Positions 23,268-35,780 of a DNA stretch of 64,000 nucleotides are shown here, piece by piece; position 1 is the stretch's first letter, and each line of letters opens with the position of its first letter. The DNA is from Amborella trichopoda (Eukaryota > Streptophyta > Magnoliopsida > Amborellales > Amborellaceae). The stretch spans positions 652,792-716,791 of the forward strand of contig NW_006500065.1 of assembly GCF_000471905.2 (NCBI RefSeq), written 5' to 3'. The notes under the pieces are model-generated. The model saw only the letters and a list, made by a program, of their open reading frames with translations. It did no database searches and had not been told where the DNA came from. Made by a program: the position numbers and the translations under genes.

Positions 23268-23690
23268 GTATGATTTAAAATGTATGCTTTGTTGTCCCGA
23301 TGCCTTACTTTGTTAAACTAGATAGTATATATGTGAAATTATCCCTTTCTACTGTATGATACTTTCACGTTGGATTTATCAAATGTAGTCTTCGAAAAGG
23401 TGGTTTATGCGTTGGGGGATGCATAGCTACATTTGCGTCCCCCGAGGCATCGCACATCCATTATAAAGAAGGATGTGGAGTTGTAGTCTCTCCAAAAAAT
23501 GGTAAAATTAACAGTTTAAAAATCTAATTTTTGGAATTTATTTATTTTTACATATTCATGATATCCATGTTAGAGATAATGTATAGCTAAATCATTAAGT
23601 CCAAAATCCATCTCAAAAATGGATCATGAAGAGAGGGCCATATCTACATATGAGTCTAGGACTCATAAAAATTGTGTCCCTTAAGAAAAA

Positions 23691-24465
23691 GATTTCTTTT
23701 TGCATGCAATCTTTGTGTGGGCCCCTAATACTGTATGCTTGGAAATCGGATTTAGTTCGTTGTAAGGTAACTCTAATATGGGGTTCTAGATGGAGAAGAC
23801 GTCTAAGTTCTAGTCTAACAATTTCGAAGGACCTTGTTCTATCTTTTTGTCATAGTTTTGGGATCACAATTTTGTATTTACTTGATTTATTAAGCGGTTT
23901 GTGTAGTGTTCTATTTAAATGGAAGTTTCTGCTTAGACACTTGACAGAGCTACATTGAAAGATTCTAGGGTTAGCTGGGTCTCTCTTACACCTTAGTGAA
24001 GAAATCTAAAGAATATGGCTGTTTTTTCTTAGAAATGCTCACTCTAATTTTCTTACAAATCTAATTTTCTTAGAAATGCTCCCATAGAAAAAAGATTTCC
24101 TTTTGCATGCAATCTTTGTGTGGGCCCCTAATATTGTATGCTTGGAAATTGGATTTGGTTCAATGTCAGCTGACTCTAGTATGGGGTTTTAGACGGAGAA
24201 GACATCTAAGTTCTAGTCTTAACAATTTCAAAGGACCTTGTTCTATCTTTTTGCCGTAGTTTTGGGATCCCAATTTGGTATTTACTTGATTTATTAAGTG
24301 GTTTGTGTAGTGATTAATACATTTAAATGGAAGTATTTGCTTAGACACTTGACAGAGCTACATTGTAAGATTCTAGGGTTAGCTGGGTCTCTCGTACACC
24401 TTAGAGAAGAAATCTAAAGAATATGGCTGTTTTTTCTTAGAAATGCTCACTCTAATTTTCTAAGG
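23691..24465 (+). repeat. 403-bp imperfect tandem duplication
   Basis: A unit starting gattt(c/t)ctttttgcatgcaa occurs at 23691 and again at 24094, with high similarity up to the shared end agaaatgctcactctaat (about 24047 and 24453). The copies differ by point changes and small indels. The unit encodes nothing recognisable. Confidence 0.85.
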
Positions 24466-24478
24466 ACCCTAATAACGT

Positions 24479-24847
24479 GTGATATGCATGGCAATACAAG
24501 TACTCAGTTTGCATGCTGAGTTTCTATATTGTGCAATTCATGAAATACATGCATGCTGAAGATTCATTTTATTCATGTTAAATCTATCAAAACAATCGAC
24601 TTAAACAACACAAACTCTAAGACGATATAGAGAGAAAAGGGAAAACAAAAGAGAAAAAGGGAGAAGAAGAGAGAGGAGAGAGGAGAGAATTATGAAACAT
24701 GAGGAAAGATAAGGACTTGAGGTTCAACCCACCCTAACAAACCTCGCAACCTTATATTTTATTAAACTTGTGATATGGAAAAAACTTCCCATACAAATAT
24801 AATTAGGACACTTAGGTCCAAAACTTAGTTGACAAAGGATTTTAACA
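24479..24847 (-). repeat. Copia IV 3' LTR (approximate)
   Basis: Begins TGTTAAAATCC on the minus strand directly after the purine-rich agcttgacgggaag. It contains a GA/CT-rich leader (24630-24690) and ends near 24479; the outer end is not certain. Confidence 0.55.
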
Positions 24848-24854
24848 CTTCCCG

Positions 24855-25245
24855 TCAAGCTGGAGCATAAATGTCACCCATGCCCAACTTGGAACAAATT
24901 GTTTGGAACATATTACGACCATGGCCTTTGGTGAAAATGTCTGCTAGACGATCCCTAGATTTCACATATGGAGTAACTTTCTCTTTGATGAAACGACAGT
25001 TTACTTCAATATGCTTGGTCCTTACGTGAAACACTGGATTACTGGCTATATAGGTGGCAGCTTTGTTATCGCAATACATCTTCATTGGTTCAGCAACAAT
25101 AAAATCCATATCCTGCATCAGTGTTTTTAGCCACATCAATTTACATGTAATGTGTGTCATTGCTCTAATTCAGCCTCAGCACTAGATCTAGCCTTTCTTC
25201 TTGATGTTACCAAGTTTCCACCAATGAATGTACAATAACTATGAT
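24855..25245 (-). pseudogene. Copia IV RNase H remnant, distal part
   Basis: Reads YCTFIGGNLVTSRRKARSSA (with a stop after), then LMWLKTLMQDMDFIVAEPMK, MYCDNKAATYIASNPVFHVR, TKHIEVNCRFIKEKV, DIFTKGHGRNMFQTIC. The frame at 24855-25160 is open. The conserved Asp in EVD is Asn here (EVNC). Confidence 0.8.
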
Positions 25246-25250
25246 AGACC

Positions 25251-27244
25251 TGAAAGGTGGACTAGGTGACTGGGCAAGTCAATACCAATTAAAAGTTTTT
25301 TACTTTTTTATATGTATTGCCACCTAGATCACTTACAAATGTCCAAAATACAATTTAACTTAATGAAATAGCCACCTCTCACTTGCATGCCATTAAAAGA
25401 AAATCACATTCATCATGTCGAATTGAAAATTACATAAGAAAGCAATGGAAGCGACAGAAGCACGGAATATGAAACAACACATACCTTGCCTCAGGTTACC
25501 CCCAAGGGCTTCGTACACCCCAAACAGGGTTTCCTCCACCGATGGTGCACGGGATCTTGGTTCAAGAACACACCTCATGATTAGGGAAGCCTAGGCAAAA
25601 CTCTTAGAGAGCATCACATGGGATTTCCTTAACCAGGGCTCAACACATGAGCATGAGGCAAGGACCTAGGGCTAGGACTTGTGTAGCTTGGGCGCGCCAC
25701 CTCTTAGGGTTAACTCTTTCCTAAACCCTAATTTGGATGAGAGAAGAAGAGAGGGAAGGCTTGAGTGGGGCGTGCCCCCTTTGGTTGCTTAGAGAGAGAG
25801 AGAGAGAGAGAATAGAAAATAGAACCCCATAGTTAATATATATAGACAAGAGGCTAGGGTTTATAGGGTTAGGGTTTTGCCATTATCATGAGGTTTAATC
25901 TTGACCTTTGATCTTGGAAACCTATGGGGTGAAGAGATCTCAACTATTCATTCCATAAATCAGCCGCCATGATTAAAGGAATGATGTGGAACCTTATTTC
26001 TGAGTTTCCATAACTCCATTCCCATCAAATATATTGTGTAGAGAAAGTAATCAATCAATCAAAATTAATTTCTTACACATCCCTATTTTGAAATCAATCA
26101 CAATCAATTTCTTACACCATCCTATTTTGAAATCAATCACAATTAATTTCTTGCACCTTCCTATTTTGAAATCAATCAAAATCTCTACACAAAATGGTTT
26201 CCTAAAATATCAAGTCAACATATGGCATAATTGCCATCTTTAAATTTAAAAAAGTATGGAGGAGGTGGGTGGCCATGTGGGCTTCTCATCTCCACAATAT
26301 GGTGGGCCCAATGAACCCTATGGGCCCCCAATACCTTAAACATAATGGTCAGATAATAAAATATTTTGTTATAAAACCTACAAATATTTTATTTTTCTTT
26401 CTGATTAATAGATCTAGGAAATTAATTTTTCTCTATTTAAAAATCATATTTCAATAAAATAAAATACTTAGAGGGGTTTAAAAATTCATTTTAATTATCA
26501 GAAAAATAATTAAAACATATTAAAGCATATCTAAGAAAGTTTTATGGGAATTGGATCCATAGAGATAGGGTTACAATAAATACATTGAGGACTCCATCAT
26601 CTCTACAGACTGCATCTCACTGCACTTTCTCAAACTGACCCAACTGATCGTATGACTCACAACCCATCGTAGGGATTCATGATTGGACCATCAAAGTCAG
26701 CCAACGAGTGTAGAAGATACGATCCTAGACTATGGATTATCGGTCCTTCCCGTCTAGGGCCCATTTCAGCAGTATGATTCATGGATCCTACCAACACAAT
26801 CTAGTGTTGTAGGGAGTTCTCTTGTGCACATGTACATGTCACACACCCTTATCCAAAGGGTCGCTTCCTGGACAGCTATCTAGTGTACTTGTTGTGTGAT
26901 GGTAATGATGAGGATTTAGGTCCTTGTCCTCTCAGGCCATCCATCACACACAGGGGTCAAATCCATGTCCCCTGGCCAACTGTCTTTGGCATATCTCCAA
27001 CCTCATGTAGGGATAACCCCACATCGAAACCCTTATCGGTTGTGCTTACACAATGCCCAAGACTATGGGTTTTGGAATTCACATTGAGTCATAGCCAGTC
27101 AAAACTCATTTGAGTCTAAGGCATTATTAATGCCCAATGCCCTACAGTCCAAGCTGGACCATACTCCCACTGGAGTCAATAATTCATTATATATTTTTAG
27201 TACATGCTCTCATAAGGCCTTCAAATGGCCACAAAACCCCAACA
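25251..27244 (-). mobile_element. Solo LTR-A2 (1994 bp, TSD agacc)
   Basis: Starts TGAAAGGTGG and ends ACCCCAACA on the + strand and is flanked by agacc at 25246-25250 and 27245-27249. It interrupts the Copia IV RNase H between DRRS and the YCTF block. Same family and same orientation as LTR-A1, nearly the same length. It contains a 39-bp tandem repeat and a GA tract and has no coding region. Confidence 0.87.
26053..26169. repeat. 39-bp tandem repeat, three units, inside LTR-A2
   Basis: Three units beginning aatcaatca and ending ctattttga at 26053, 26092 and 26131. LTR-A1 lacks the expansion, so it arose in this copy or its source. Confidence 0.85.
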
Positions 27245-27249
27245 AGACC

Positions 27250-27720
27250 GCCTGTCAAATGGTGATCCTGCCCAATCAACATCTGAGTAACCTTCAATGG
27301 CCAAATAATTTTTAATTTGTAAATTAGACTTTCACCTTTGACTCCCTTCAAATACTTTAAAATTCTTTGAACAACATCCCAGTGGGGAATCCTTGGAGCA
27401 TGCATAAATCGACTCACAACACTTATTGCAAAAGCAATATTAGGCCAGGTGATGGTCAGATAAATCTGCCTACCAACCAGTCTTCTATACCTTCCTAGAT
27501 CCTCAAACAACTCCCCCTGATCAGCCAATAATTTCATATTTGAATCCATATATGAGTATCCACTGGTCCAACACCCAACATTCCAGTTTCTTTCAACAAA
27601 CCAGTCACATTTTTCTTTCAACAAATCAGTCACATTTTTCTTTGAGACAAACTAATGCAATGCTTTGATTTGGCTACTTCAATTGCTAGAATATACCTTA
27701 GTTGGTCCAAATCTTTCTGA
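27250..27720 (-). pseudogene. Copia IV RT end and RNase H start
   Basis: Minus-strand frame at 27187-27633 reads RYRRLVGRQIYLTITWPNIA, AISVVSRFMHAPRIPHWDVV, QRILKYLKGVKGESLIYK, then shifts to GYSDVDWAGSPFDRRS. Upstream (27640-27720) a LRYILAIEVAKSKH segment is readable. A 26-bp stretch (cagtcacatttttctttcaac region) is duplicated at 27603-27640. Confidence 0.8.
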
Positions 27721-27721
27721 A

Positions 27722-29795
27722 CATATTGTTTTAGATGTCTCTTCAAATGGCCAGCCTGCCTAAATCTACTTTCCCTCTTCTTATCGCCTATTAGGGCTAC
27801 CTTTAAATTCCCTCATATGTATTCATTTTTTATCATTTCTTGTCTTGCTACTTATCCATCTCAACAACCTCATCTCAGCTACACTCATCCTATAAATATA
27901 TTATTTCTTGACCGCCCAACATTCTAGCTAATTTTAAAACCTATTAGAGTGTGCCTCCAAAGTTTTAACTTAGCGTTGACACTGCCACTAATCTCATCAA
28001 TCAAAACTATGTCCATGGTACCTCATCCTATAGATGCCCTAGTTAACCTGTCCATGACTAAAACAAAGAGATATGGACTCAATGCTGACACTTAGTGTAG
28101 AATGTATCCTTTAACAATACTCTCTTCCAACACCCACTAAATTAACTCTTGTATGTTTTCTTTAAATCGATAAAGTCCGTGTGCACGTCTCATCCCTTCT
28201 TCCTAAACTTCTCATCCTATTACTCAAGTAGGAAAATAGCCTTAATTCTTGACCTCCCTAGCATAAAGCCGAACTGATTTTTTGATACACTCGTTTCATG
28301 TCTTAGTCATTGCTCAATTACTATCTCCCACAGCTTCATGGCGTGGCTTATCATTTTTGTTCCATCGATAATCGTTCCACATGGTTACTTTGTTCTTCTA
28401 AAAAAGTACCACTATTTTTTTTCCATTCGTCGGACACTTTCTTTGTTTTCAAAATCGTGTTGAACAACTTGATCAGCCAGAATATGCCAATCTCTCCCAT
28501 GCAGTTCCAAACCTCTATCAGGATACCATCTGGTCCCTATCTTCATTATTCTCAAAGCTTCTTTCACTTCCGATATCCTAATCTTGCAAATATATTTATG
28601 ACCTCCGACTACATTTATGTCAAAGGTTTCTCCTAATGCTGTGCTCCAAAAGTATTTGTTATTTAATAACTTTTTAAAGGAAATTTGTCAACTTTCGTTG
28701 ACCTCATAAACCTTCAACACCTTTTGATACTTACCCTTAATGCAATTAATATGATCTAGATCCCTACACTTCTCTCTCTGATTTTTGCTAGTTTGAAAAC
28801 GTCGTTTCCACATTCTCTTGTCCTTAGTTTGTTGTATAGATCACCAGATGCCTTAAGTTCCGTTTTCTTAGTTTTCTTTTATCATTTTTATATTTTTCTA
28901 AGTTTTGATCATTACTATTGCATTGCCACTTTCTTAAGTCAACCAGCCGTCTCATTCTACATAACATTAACTTCGCACTCAGACTTCCATTTTTCTTCTT
29001 TTACCAATTTATTCCAAAACTAGTCTATTTTCTCCTTTTTTAAATTTCGGTACTTTGTTTTTGGGCACTTATTAATTGTAATCCTTCATCTTCCTTCTCG
29101 TTATGCAGACATCAATCACCATGAGCCTATGTTGCATGGTCAAACTCTCTTCTAGAATAACCTTACAATTTTTACATGATGGTTGATCTGCATTCTTAAC
29201 CAGAAAGAAGTTTATGTGGCATTTGAACCACTTTTATAAGTTATTGAATGCTCATCTCGTCTTTTAAAGTAGGTATTTGCTATGGGTATGGCGTAAGCCA
29301 TAGAAAAATCCATAACAACATTACCCATCTCATTATTTCCCCCAAAACCATATCCTCCATGTACCCTATCATATCCTCTACTATATTTTCTCATATAACC
29401 ATTTAAATCCCTTCTTAAAAAATGCTTTCTTCTTTTGGTATTTCTTGGTCTATTGCATCCATGTCCTCCTAGACTTGTCTCTTAATTCTATTGTCTAGTC
29501 CTACCTGTGGCGCATAAGTAGTACTTACATTAATTATTTTCGCCCCTAACACAAGTTTAATGAGTATGGGCCTATCACCTACTCTCATGTCATCAACTAC
29601 TTTATCCTATAAATCTTTGTCTACTATTATGCTTATACTATTTTTATTATTATTCTTTCCTCTATACCAAAATTTATATCCATCGATTTCCTTAATTTTT
29701 GCCCCCTTCCACTTTGTCTCCTGTAAGTACGCTATGTTAACTCTCTTTCGTCTCGTTGCATCAACTAACTTCATACTCATACTTGTTAGAGCTCC
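27722..29795 (-). mobile_element. RTE-1: RTE-clade LINE remnant, minus strand
   Basis: On the minus strand the 5' side (29795-29607) reads an apurinic endonuclease segment, MKLVDATRRKRVNIAYLQET then KWKGAKIKEIDGYKFWYRGK. It is followed by heavily mutated RT (28700-28000, parallel to RTE-2 and RTE-3) and the RTE C-terminal region (27950-27740, like RFRWAGH). It is damaged throughout. The endonuclease N-terminus is cut at 29796, where an unrelated LTR-like region starts. Confidence 0.7.
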
Positions 29796-30919
29796 TGTCA
29801 CAACCCCACTTCCTGCCGTCCCTGTCGAACCCACAGAGGGCGAGGCCAAGGCCCGTCGGAGGACCGTAGGGAGTGGGGCCACGACCACAGGTTGCAAGTG
29901 CCACTTTGGTTGGAGTGCGCTCAACACCTTGAAAAGAAAAGGAATTTCTGGTATCAAGCCAGCCACAAAAGAAGCAAAAAACGAAACAAAATATACATAA
30001 CCATAGTCTGCTGGACAAACAAGTCCCAAAATACATATAACAATCCAAAATAGTACATATAGGTCTAAGGCACAAAAGGCCCAACATCATGACATATTAC
30101 CAAATCAAAATGGACTAACTATATGGCCAGACCGCCAACCAAAATATACACTGCAAAATAGAGCTTCAACAGAAGGAGGGTTAAGGGATCTCAAGTACGA
30201 CCACCAGGACACGCCACTCTAGTTACGACTGGCTATCACTCTACATCAAGGAAAAAATTAATTAGAGTGAGATGTAAAGCTTAGTAAATAAGATCTAGGT
30301 GTCATGCATTCATGCTTACAAATATTCTGTCATGTCAAAAATCAGGGTTTTAAGCAAGTCTTACAAAACATGGAATCATGTGTCAAATTCATATTTAAAC
30401 ATACTTGTCGTGCATGATTTATTTCATGGTGGAGTAATAACTAATCAGATATGATTGTAATAAGAAGTCAATCAAATCATTCAGGCATGAGCATTATAAC
30501 AGATCAAAACATTTAGGCATGCATATAACCAACATTATCGAGATCAAGAGATACCAACCAACTTCTGAAGTAGAAGCCCCACCCATCAGGCCAATGAAAT
30601 CCTGATGTGTAGAGTCTCTACCATCACAACCCAGAGAGAAGCACCACCAATGGGTAAATCTGTTGCGTAGTGCCTCACACACACACACAGTCCCCAGCAT
30701 GCTTTGGGGTTTTTGATAGGCACTGGCCTTCCAAAACACGGCCATCTCCTATGCCCTTCTGGCAAAAGAGCATTACACTACCAAAGGGGTCCCAATGAGT
30801 AGTGCTTCACATAAGTTTTGGGAGGCGACCACCCAAACATACACACTCCTAACTCTCATCTTATCATAGAGAGCAGGGAAAGATCACAGCTGCCAGCACA
30901 AATATCTTATCCGATCATA

Positions 30920-31315
30920 ACAGAAGCATGTCTCCATGCGTACATATCTTACTGAAAGCATGTTACCATGCACATATATTATCAGAAGCATGTCACCAGG
31001 CACACATATCTTATCAAAAGCATGTCACCATACATAGATCATATAACAGAAGCATGTCTCCATGCTCACATATCTTATCAGAAGCATGTCACTATGCACA
31101 CATATCTTATCAAAAGCATGTCACCATGCACACATATCTTATCAGAAGCATGTCACCATGCACACATATCTTATCAGACGCATGTCACCATGCACACATA
31201 TCTTATCTGAAGTATGTCACCATGCACACATATCTTATCAGAAGAATATTACCATGCATGGATCATATAACAGAAGCATGTATCCATGCACACGAATCAT
31301 ATTAGAAGCATGTCA
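30920..31315. repeat. 32-bp minisatellite (about 12 units)
   Basis: Units such as agaagcatgtcaccatgcac followed by acatatcttatc repeat head to tail, at a spacing of 30-33 bp, with increasing divergence at both ends. The open frames across it only reflect the absence of stops in the repeat. Confidence 0.93.
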
Positions 31316-32510
31316 TACATATAATCACAAGAAACATCAACATGTCTAGAGCATGTTATACATATAATCACAAGAAAGATCACTATATCATATTAACATG
31401 CTTATAAGTTCAAAAAACATTATGATATCAATATCATGCTATATATCAATGTAATAGACATCACTATGTCATATTATTATGCTTATCAATTCAAGAGACA
31501 TTATCATATCAATATCGTGCTATATATCAATGCAATAGAGATCACTATGTCATATTATTGGTTTTTTCCAAGATGAACATTGTCCACATTTAAGGGCATA
31601 TCATTAAATTCAAAGATCATTTAAACCTACAACCAATTTATTGATAATCTAGACTCATAACAAAACAACTTTCATATAGGAAGTAACCCCAAATATTGGT
31701 CTAAAATTTGTCAAACTATTTGATTTTCCCGAATGAAATTTCTGTTTTGCGCAGCAGAAAATCCAGGATGACACCCTACTAGAAAAATGACTATAACGTT
31801 CAAACCATAAGGACTTTTATTATGAGTCCAAAACCAATTTTAAACTAGACTCATCTATCTAACATTTCAAAGTGGTTTAACCTCATTCTAGTAAATTTTG
31901 GTTAGTCAAAAGCTTCACACAAAAACATGTTAAATCCTTGGATTTTCATTTCATAGATCTGGCATGCTTCAGCAAATAGTGAATAGCTTTCAAATTACAT
32001 GAGATATTAACAAGGGGTCTTTTCCATGTGGAAATACGTTCAAAATCCTACAGACCCACCAAAATTCATGGGCTAAGGCAAGGTTTAAGGTACCCTAACA
32101 ATCTCTTAAACAAGGACCACAATTCTGGAAATCAGAATACACTTTAACGGAATTTTAGTAAGCATGCACCCACACTCGCACATATTCACTTGAATTTCAC
32201 ATTTGAATTAGGTAAAGAAACATTCATTAACATAAGCATGAAACCATGGAAACTAAATCTACTAACATTGCTCCAATGGAAATCCCCAAGATAAAATGTT
32301 CTGCAAGCTCCACTTCGGTTGTCAAGCTTCAAGTGGTTTGGGTTCAAGCTTCGAAGGTTCAAGCTTCGAAGGTTTAAGGCTTATGAGGTTAATGGGCTAA
32401 GAGTGAAGAACAAGAACAAGGGGGAAAGAGGGGGCAAGTGCGGGAGTGGAGGGGTGAGGAGAGAGAGTTAAACCCAATTTATGAGTGGATGGGGGTATAT
32501 ATAAGCATTG

Positions 32511-32672
32511 GGGGGTGGAAGCATGCATGTGCCACATGGCACTCAAGTGATCATGCATAAGGACAGAGAAGGCATGCATGAAGAACACAATGATGGGGGT
32601 GGAAGCATGCTTGTTCCACATGGCACTCAAGTGATTATGCATAAGGAGAGAGAGTGCATGTGTGTAATCATT
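32511..32672. repeat. 84-bp tandem duplication
   Basis: Two units beginning gggggtggaagcatgc at 32511 and 32595, each with cacatggcactcaagtga. It lies next to a tatatataag string at 32495, possibly a TATA box of the LTR, although the string is near-palindromic and does not fix the strand. Confidence 0.85.
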
Positions 32673-32861
32673 GTGTGTGGGAGCATGTATGATTTAATCA
32701 TGTGCATTGCCTTGGGTGTGTTTTATAGGGATTCATGCATAGCGCATTGGGATGCGTGTAGAAAAATATTTGAAGTACGGATCATGCCTTTCTGACAGTA
32801 GCTCAGATTTGAGCGATTTTCGTACCATCGGAAAGCTCGCGATCCCTGCAATAACACGGTA

Positions 32862-34107
32862 TGACAAAAGCTCCTGGTCCAAACGGATTCCCAATTGCAC
32901 CCTTTAAAATCTTCTGGAGCACCTTTCATCTCGACTTCATGGATTTCTTCCAGGAATTCTTCCATAGGGGAATCTTCCACAAAGTAATCAATGCCACCTT
33001 CATAGCCCTAGTACCTAAAGTTGAAGGGGCAGAGAAAATCAAGGATTTTCGCCCGATTAGCCGTCTAAACTCGACATACAAAATACTTGCTAAGGTCCTT
33101 GCCTCTAGACTTCAACAAGTCCTCCCTTCTGTTATCTCTCCATCTAAATCAGCCTTCATCCAAGATAGACAGATCTTGGATGGGGTATTGGTGGCTAATG
33201 AGTGCATTCACACAAGACATTTAGCCAAGAAATCAGGCTTAATCTTCAAAATAGACTGGGAGAAAACTTATGACCATGTTGACTGGTCCATCTTGGAAGA
33301 GTTCATGGTTAGAATGGGGTTTAGGGAGAGATGGCGGAGTTGGATGAGAGGTTGTTTTTCTCATCCCCACTTTTCCATTCTCATCAATGGGACATCGAAA
33401 GGTTACTTCCGTGCCTCGAGGGGACTTCGACAAGGGGATCCTCTCTCCCCCTTCCTTTTTAACATTGCAACATAAGTATTCACCAGATCTTTTTCCCGTC
33501 TCTACCAATCTAGCCTCCTTTCAAGCTTCAAAAGTAGTAATCTGAGCCCAATGGTGTCTCACCTGCAATACGCAGACGACACCCTAGTCTTCCTTGAAGC
33601 TTCACGAAATGAAGTCGATACTCCCAAACCTTTCCTCCTGTGCTTTCAGAAAGCAACAGGGTTCAAAGTAACATGGAAAAATCTGAAATAATGGGAGTAG
33701 CCATGACAAATGCAGAGGTAAGAGCCCTCATCCCAGATTGGGAATGTAAAGTGGAAGACCCTCCACTCACATACCCGGGCCTTCCTTTGGGACTGGGTAA
33801 ACCTAGAAAGAGGCTCTGGTCTTAGGGTTTAGACAAAGTTGAGAGATGTCTAGCTGCTTAGAAAGGTAGATATCTTTCACCAACAGAAAGAGTTACCCTG
33901 ATCAAAGCCACCTTGGCAAATACTGCGGTCTACTTCATGTCCCTGTACCAAATGCCAGCACAAGTGGCTAACCGCATAGAACAACTTATGCGGAATTTCT
34001 TATGGTCTGGACAGGCAGAGAAGACCAAATTCCACCTTGTAGCATGGGAAAACATCTTTCTATCAAGAAAGCAGGGGCGCTTAGGAATTCGGATCGTAAG
34101 AAAATAA
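32862..34107 (+). pseudogene. LINE E reverse transcriptase remnant
   Basis: Opens as FIALVPKVEGAEKIKDFRPI, SAFIQDRQILDGVLVANE, IFKIDWEKTYDHVDW and GLRQGDPLSPFLFNIAT, then a stop at 33473-33475. The palm motif reads HLQYADDTLVFLE (33560-33598). LINE E is thus the only one of the four RT copies in the window that keeps Y-A-D-D (33569-33580). A stop and small indels follow before the thumb (NFLWSGQAEKTKFHLVAWEN). Confidence 0.85.
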
Positions 34108-34599
34108 AATACAGCCCTCCTAGGCAAATGGTGGTAACGCCTAGCTTCTCAACCAGACTCTCTCCTGGCTCAGGTGTAATGATGCAAATACAAAATCAAA
34201 GACGGAACAGGGGTACAAAAGAGGATCCACAGACACAGAGCGTCAGGGCCTTTGAAATCCTTAGCCTCTTCCCTGTCACAGTTCAGAAGACGCATAAGAT
34301 TTCATCCAAGAGAAGGACATAGGGTAAAATTATGGATAGATATATGGCTAGGAAACTCTCCACTGTGCCAGGCATTCCCAGCCCTTTACTCACTTGCCTC
34401 TAACAAATACGCAACTGTTGCTAAGGAAGTGCCACTTTCAGGTGGACGGAGAGTCTGGAATCCATCGTTCTGAAGAAATCTTTCAGACGAGGAAACCAAC
34501 CAATTCCAACTACTATGTACTGCTCTTTCCTCTCGTTCGTTCCAACAAATGGGAGAGATACTATAGTTTGGAGCCTTTCCCCTTCAAGTCTCTTCACAG

Positions 34600-35660
34600 T
34601 AGCCTCCTTCTCTAAAAGTCTCACGCAACCCCCCACCTTTCCTCTCAACCCAACCTCTATCTTGTCAAAAGTATGGTCAACCATTGCGCCACCTAAGATT
34701 CAGTTCTTCAATTGGATAGCATGTTCCCAAAGAGCACTCACAGTGGACCAATTACAAAAACGAGGTTTCTCAATCCCTAATAGATGCACTCTATGTCTTT
34801 GTGAGTAGGAAACCAACCCACACCTCTTTATTCATTGCGAATTTACCAATAAGTTGCGAAGCCAGGTGCTACAACTCTTCGGCATCCAATGGGTCACACC
34901 ACCCACGGTCAGGCCCTGATATCTCACAAGTTGGAGGCTCAGCGGCCTTTGGCTGGAAAAACCTTATGGAACGCTACAGTGGCTGCTACCATATGGACAA
35001 TATGGATAGAAAGGAATAACATAATCTTCCACAGACTTCAACTCCAACCACTAGCTCTCTTCCATAAGGTTCATTGACCTCTTTTTGGGCCGCCAATCAC
35101 AAGTTTTTCTCGGGATTATCAAGGAACATCTTCCTTTCCCAATGGGAAAATGTCCTCAACCATAGGCCACCAAAAATCTCAAGAGCTAGCAATTGGCAAC
35201 CACCACCAGAGGACAGCATCAAGCTGCATTTTGATGGTTGCTCTCTTGGAAATCCTGGCGCGACGGTGCTGGGGGCGTCTTTATAGACTACCAGCGAAAT
35301 GTCCTCCTCACATACTCCATGTATCTTGGAATCAATGATCCCCAATACGCAGAAGCAATGGCTTTATTATTGGGTATTAAAAAATTCAATCCATCTTGGG
35401 GCACACATCTAATTGTGGAAGGAAACTCTCAAAACACCATCTCTTGGGCAAGTGGCATGACCTCTCCCCCTTGGCAACTGCCAACAATTTTTGATGAAAT
35501 TACTTACATATGCAGGGATACGAACACCTCATGGAGGCATACATGGAGGACGTCCAACGAACTCGCAGATCTCATGACAAAGGAGGGAGCTAGCTTCCAA
35601 ATGGAAAACCAGGCTAGGTTCGACTCCTTTTTTGTTCAGGACCACAGCTGTACTACATAG
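34600..35660 (+). pseudogene. LINE E zinc finger and RNase H remnant
   Basis: Zinc-finger segment AACSQRALTVDQLQ-like then CTLCLCE, a stop, and NPHLFIHCEFT in another frame. RNase H follows at about 35200: SIKLHFDGCSLGNPG keeps the catalytic Asp, then a one-base shift, EAMALLLGIKKFNPSWGTHL, EGNSQNTISWA (Asp of EGDS is Asn) and TSNELADLMTKEGASF. Confidence 0.8.
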
Positions 35661-35780
35661 TCTGCTTCCACACGAGCAACCCACAGCTCTGGTGTTATTT
35701 TTTTTAAAACCATTGTAAATCTTGATACTTGAGCGGATCTTATAAGGCCTTTTGTACATGACTGACTAATGTATTTTTTA

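Larger units (their letters stand above)
24479..27720 (-). mobile_element. Copia IV: minus-strand copia remnant split by a solo LTR
   Basis: Minus-strand order is RT end (27720-27400), start of RNase H (27400-27250), solo LTR-A2, rest of RNase H (25245-24855), the stop and purine tract, and then an LTR start TGTTAAAAT at 24847 running down to about 24479. The RNase H C-terminus (NMFQTICSKLGMGDIYAPA) is close to that of Copia I, so the families are related. The 5' part is missing where RTE-1 begins. Confidence 0.75.
29796..32853 (-). mobile_element. Long LTR-like non-coding region (probably Gypsy type)
   Basis: Begins TGTCACAACCCC at 29796 right after RTE-1. It has no coding potential, contains two minisatellites (30920-31315 and 32511-32672), and ends near gatccctgcaataaca, where LINE E is inserted. 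The ggggttgtgaca terminus on the minus strand is a style common in plant Gypsy LTRs. The segment just right of LINE E (35883 to about 35980) may be its continuation. No duplication was found, so the call is tentative. Confidence 0.4.

Noticed and set aside
30920..31315. Array resembling a CRISPR
   Set aside because: Units are contiguous, with no unique spacers, in a plant intron; it is a minisatellite.
30928..31349. Open frames rich in HAHISYQKHVTM repeats
   Set aside because: Translation of a 32-bp minisatellite without stops; three frames are open equally.
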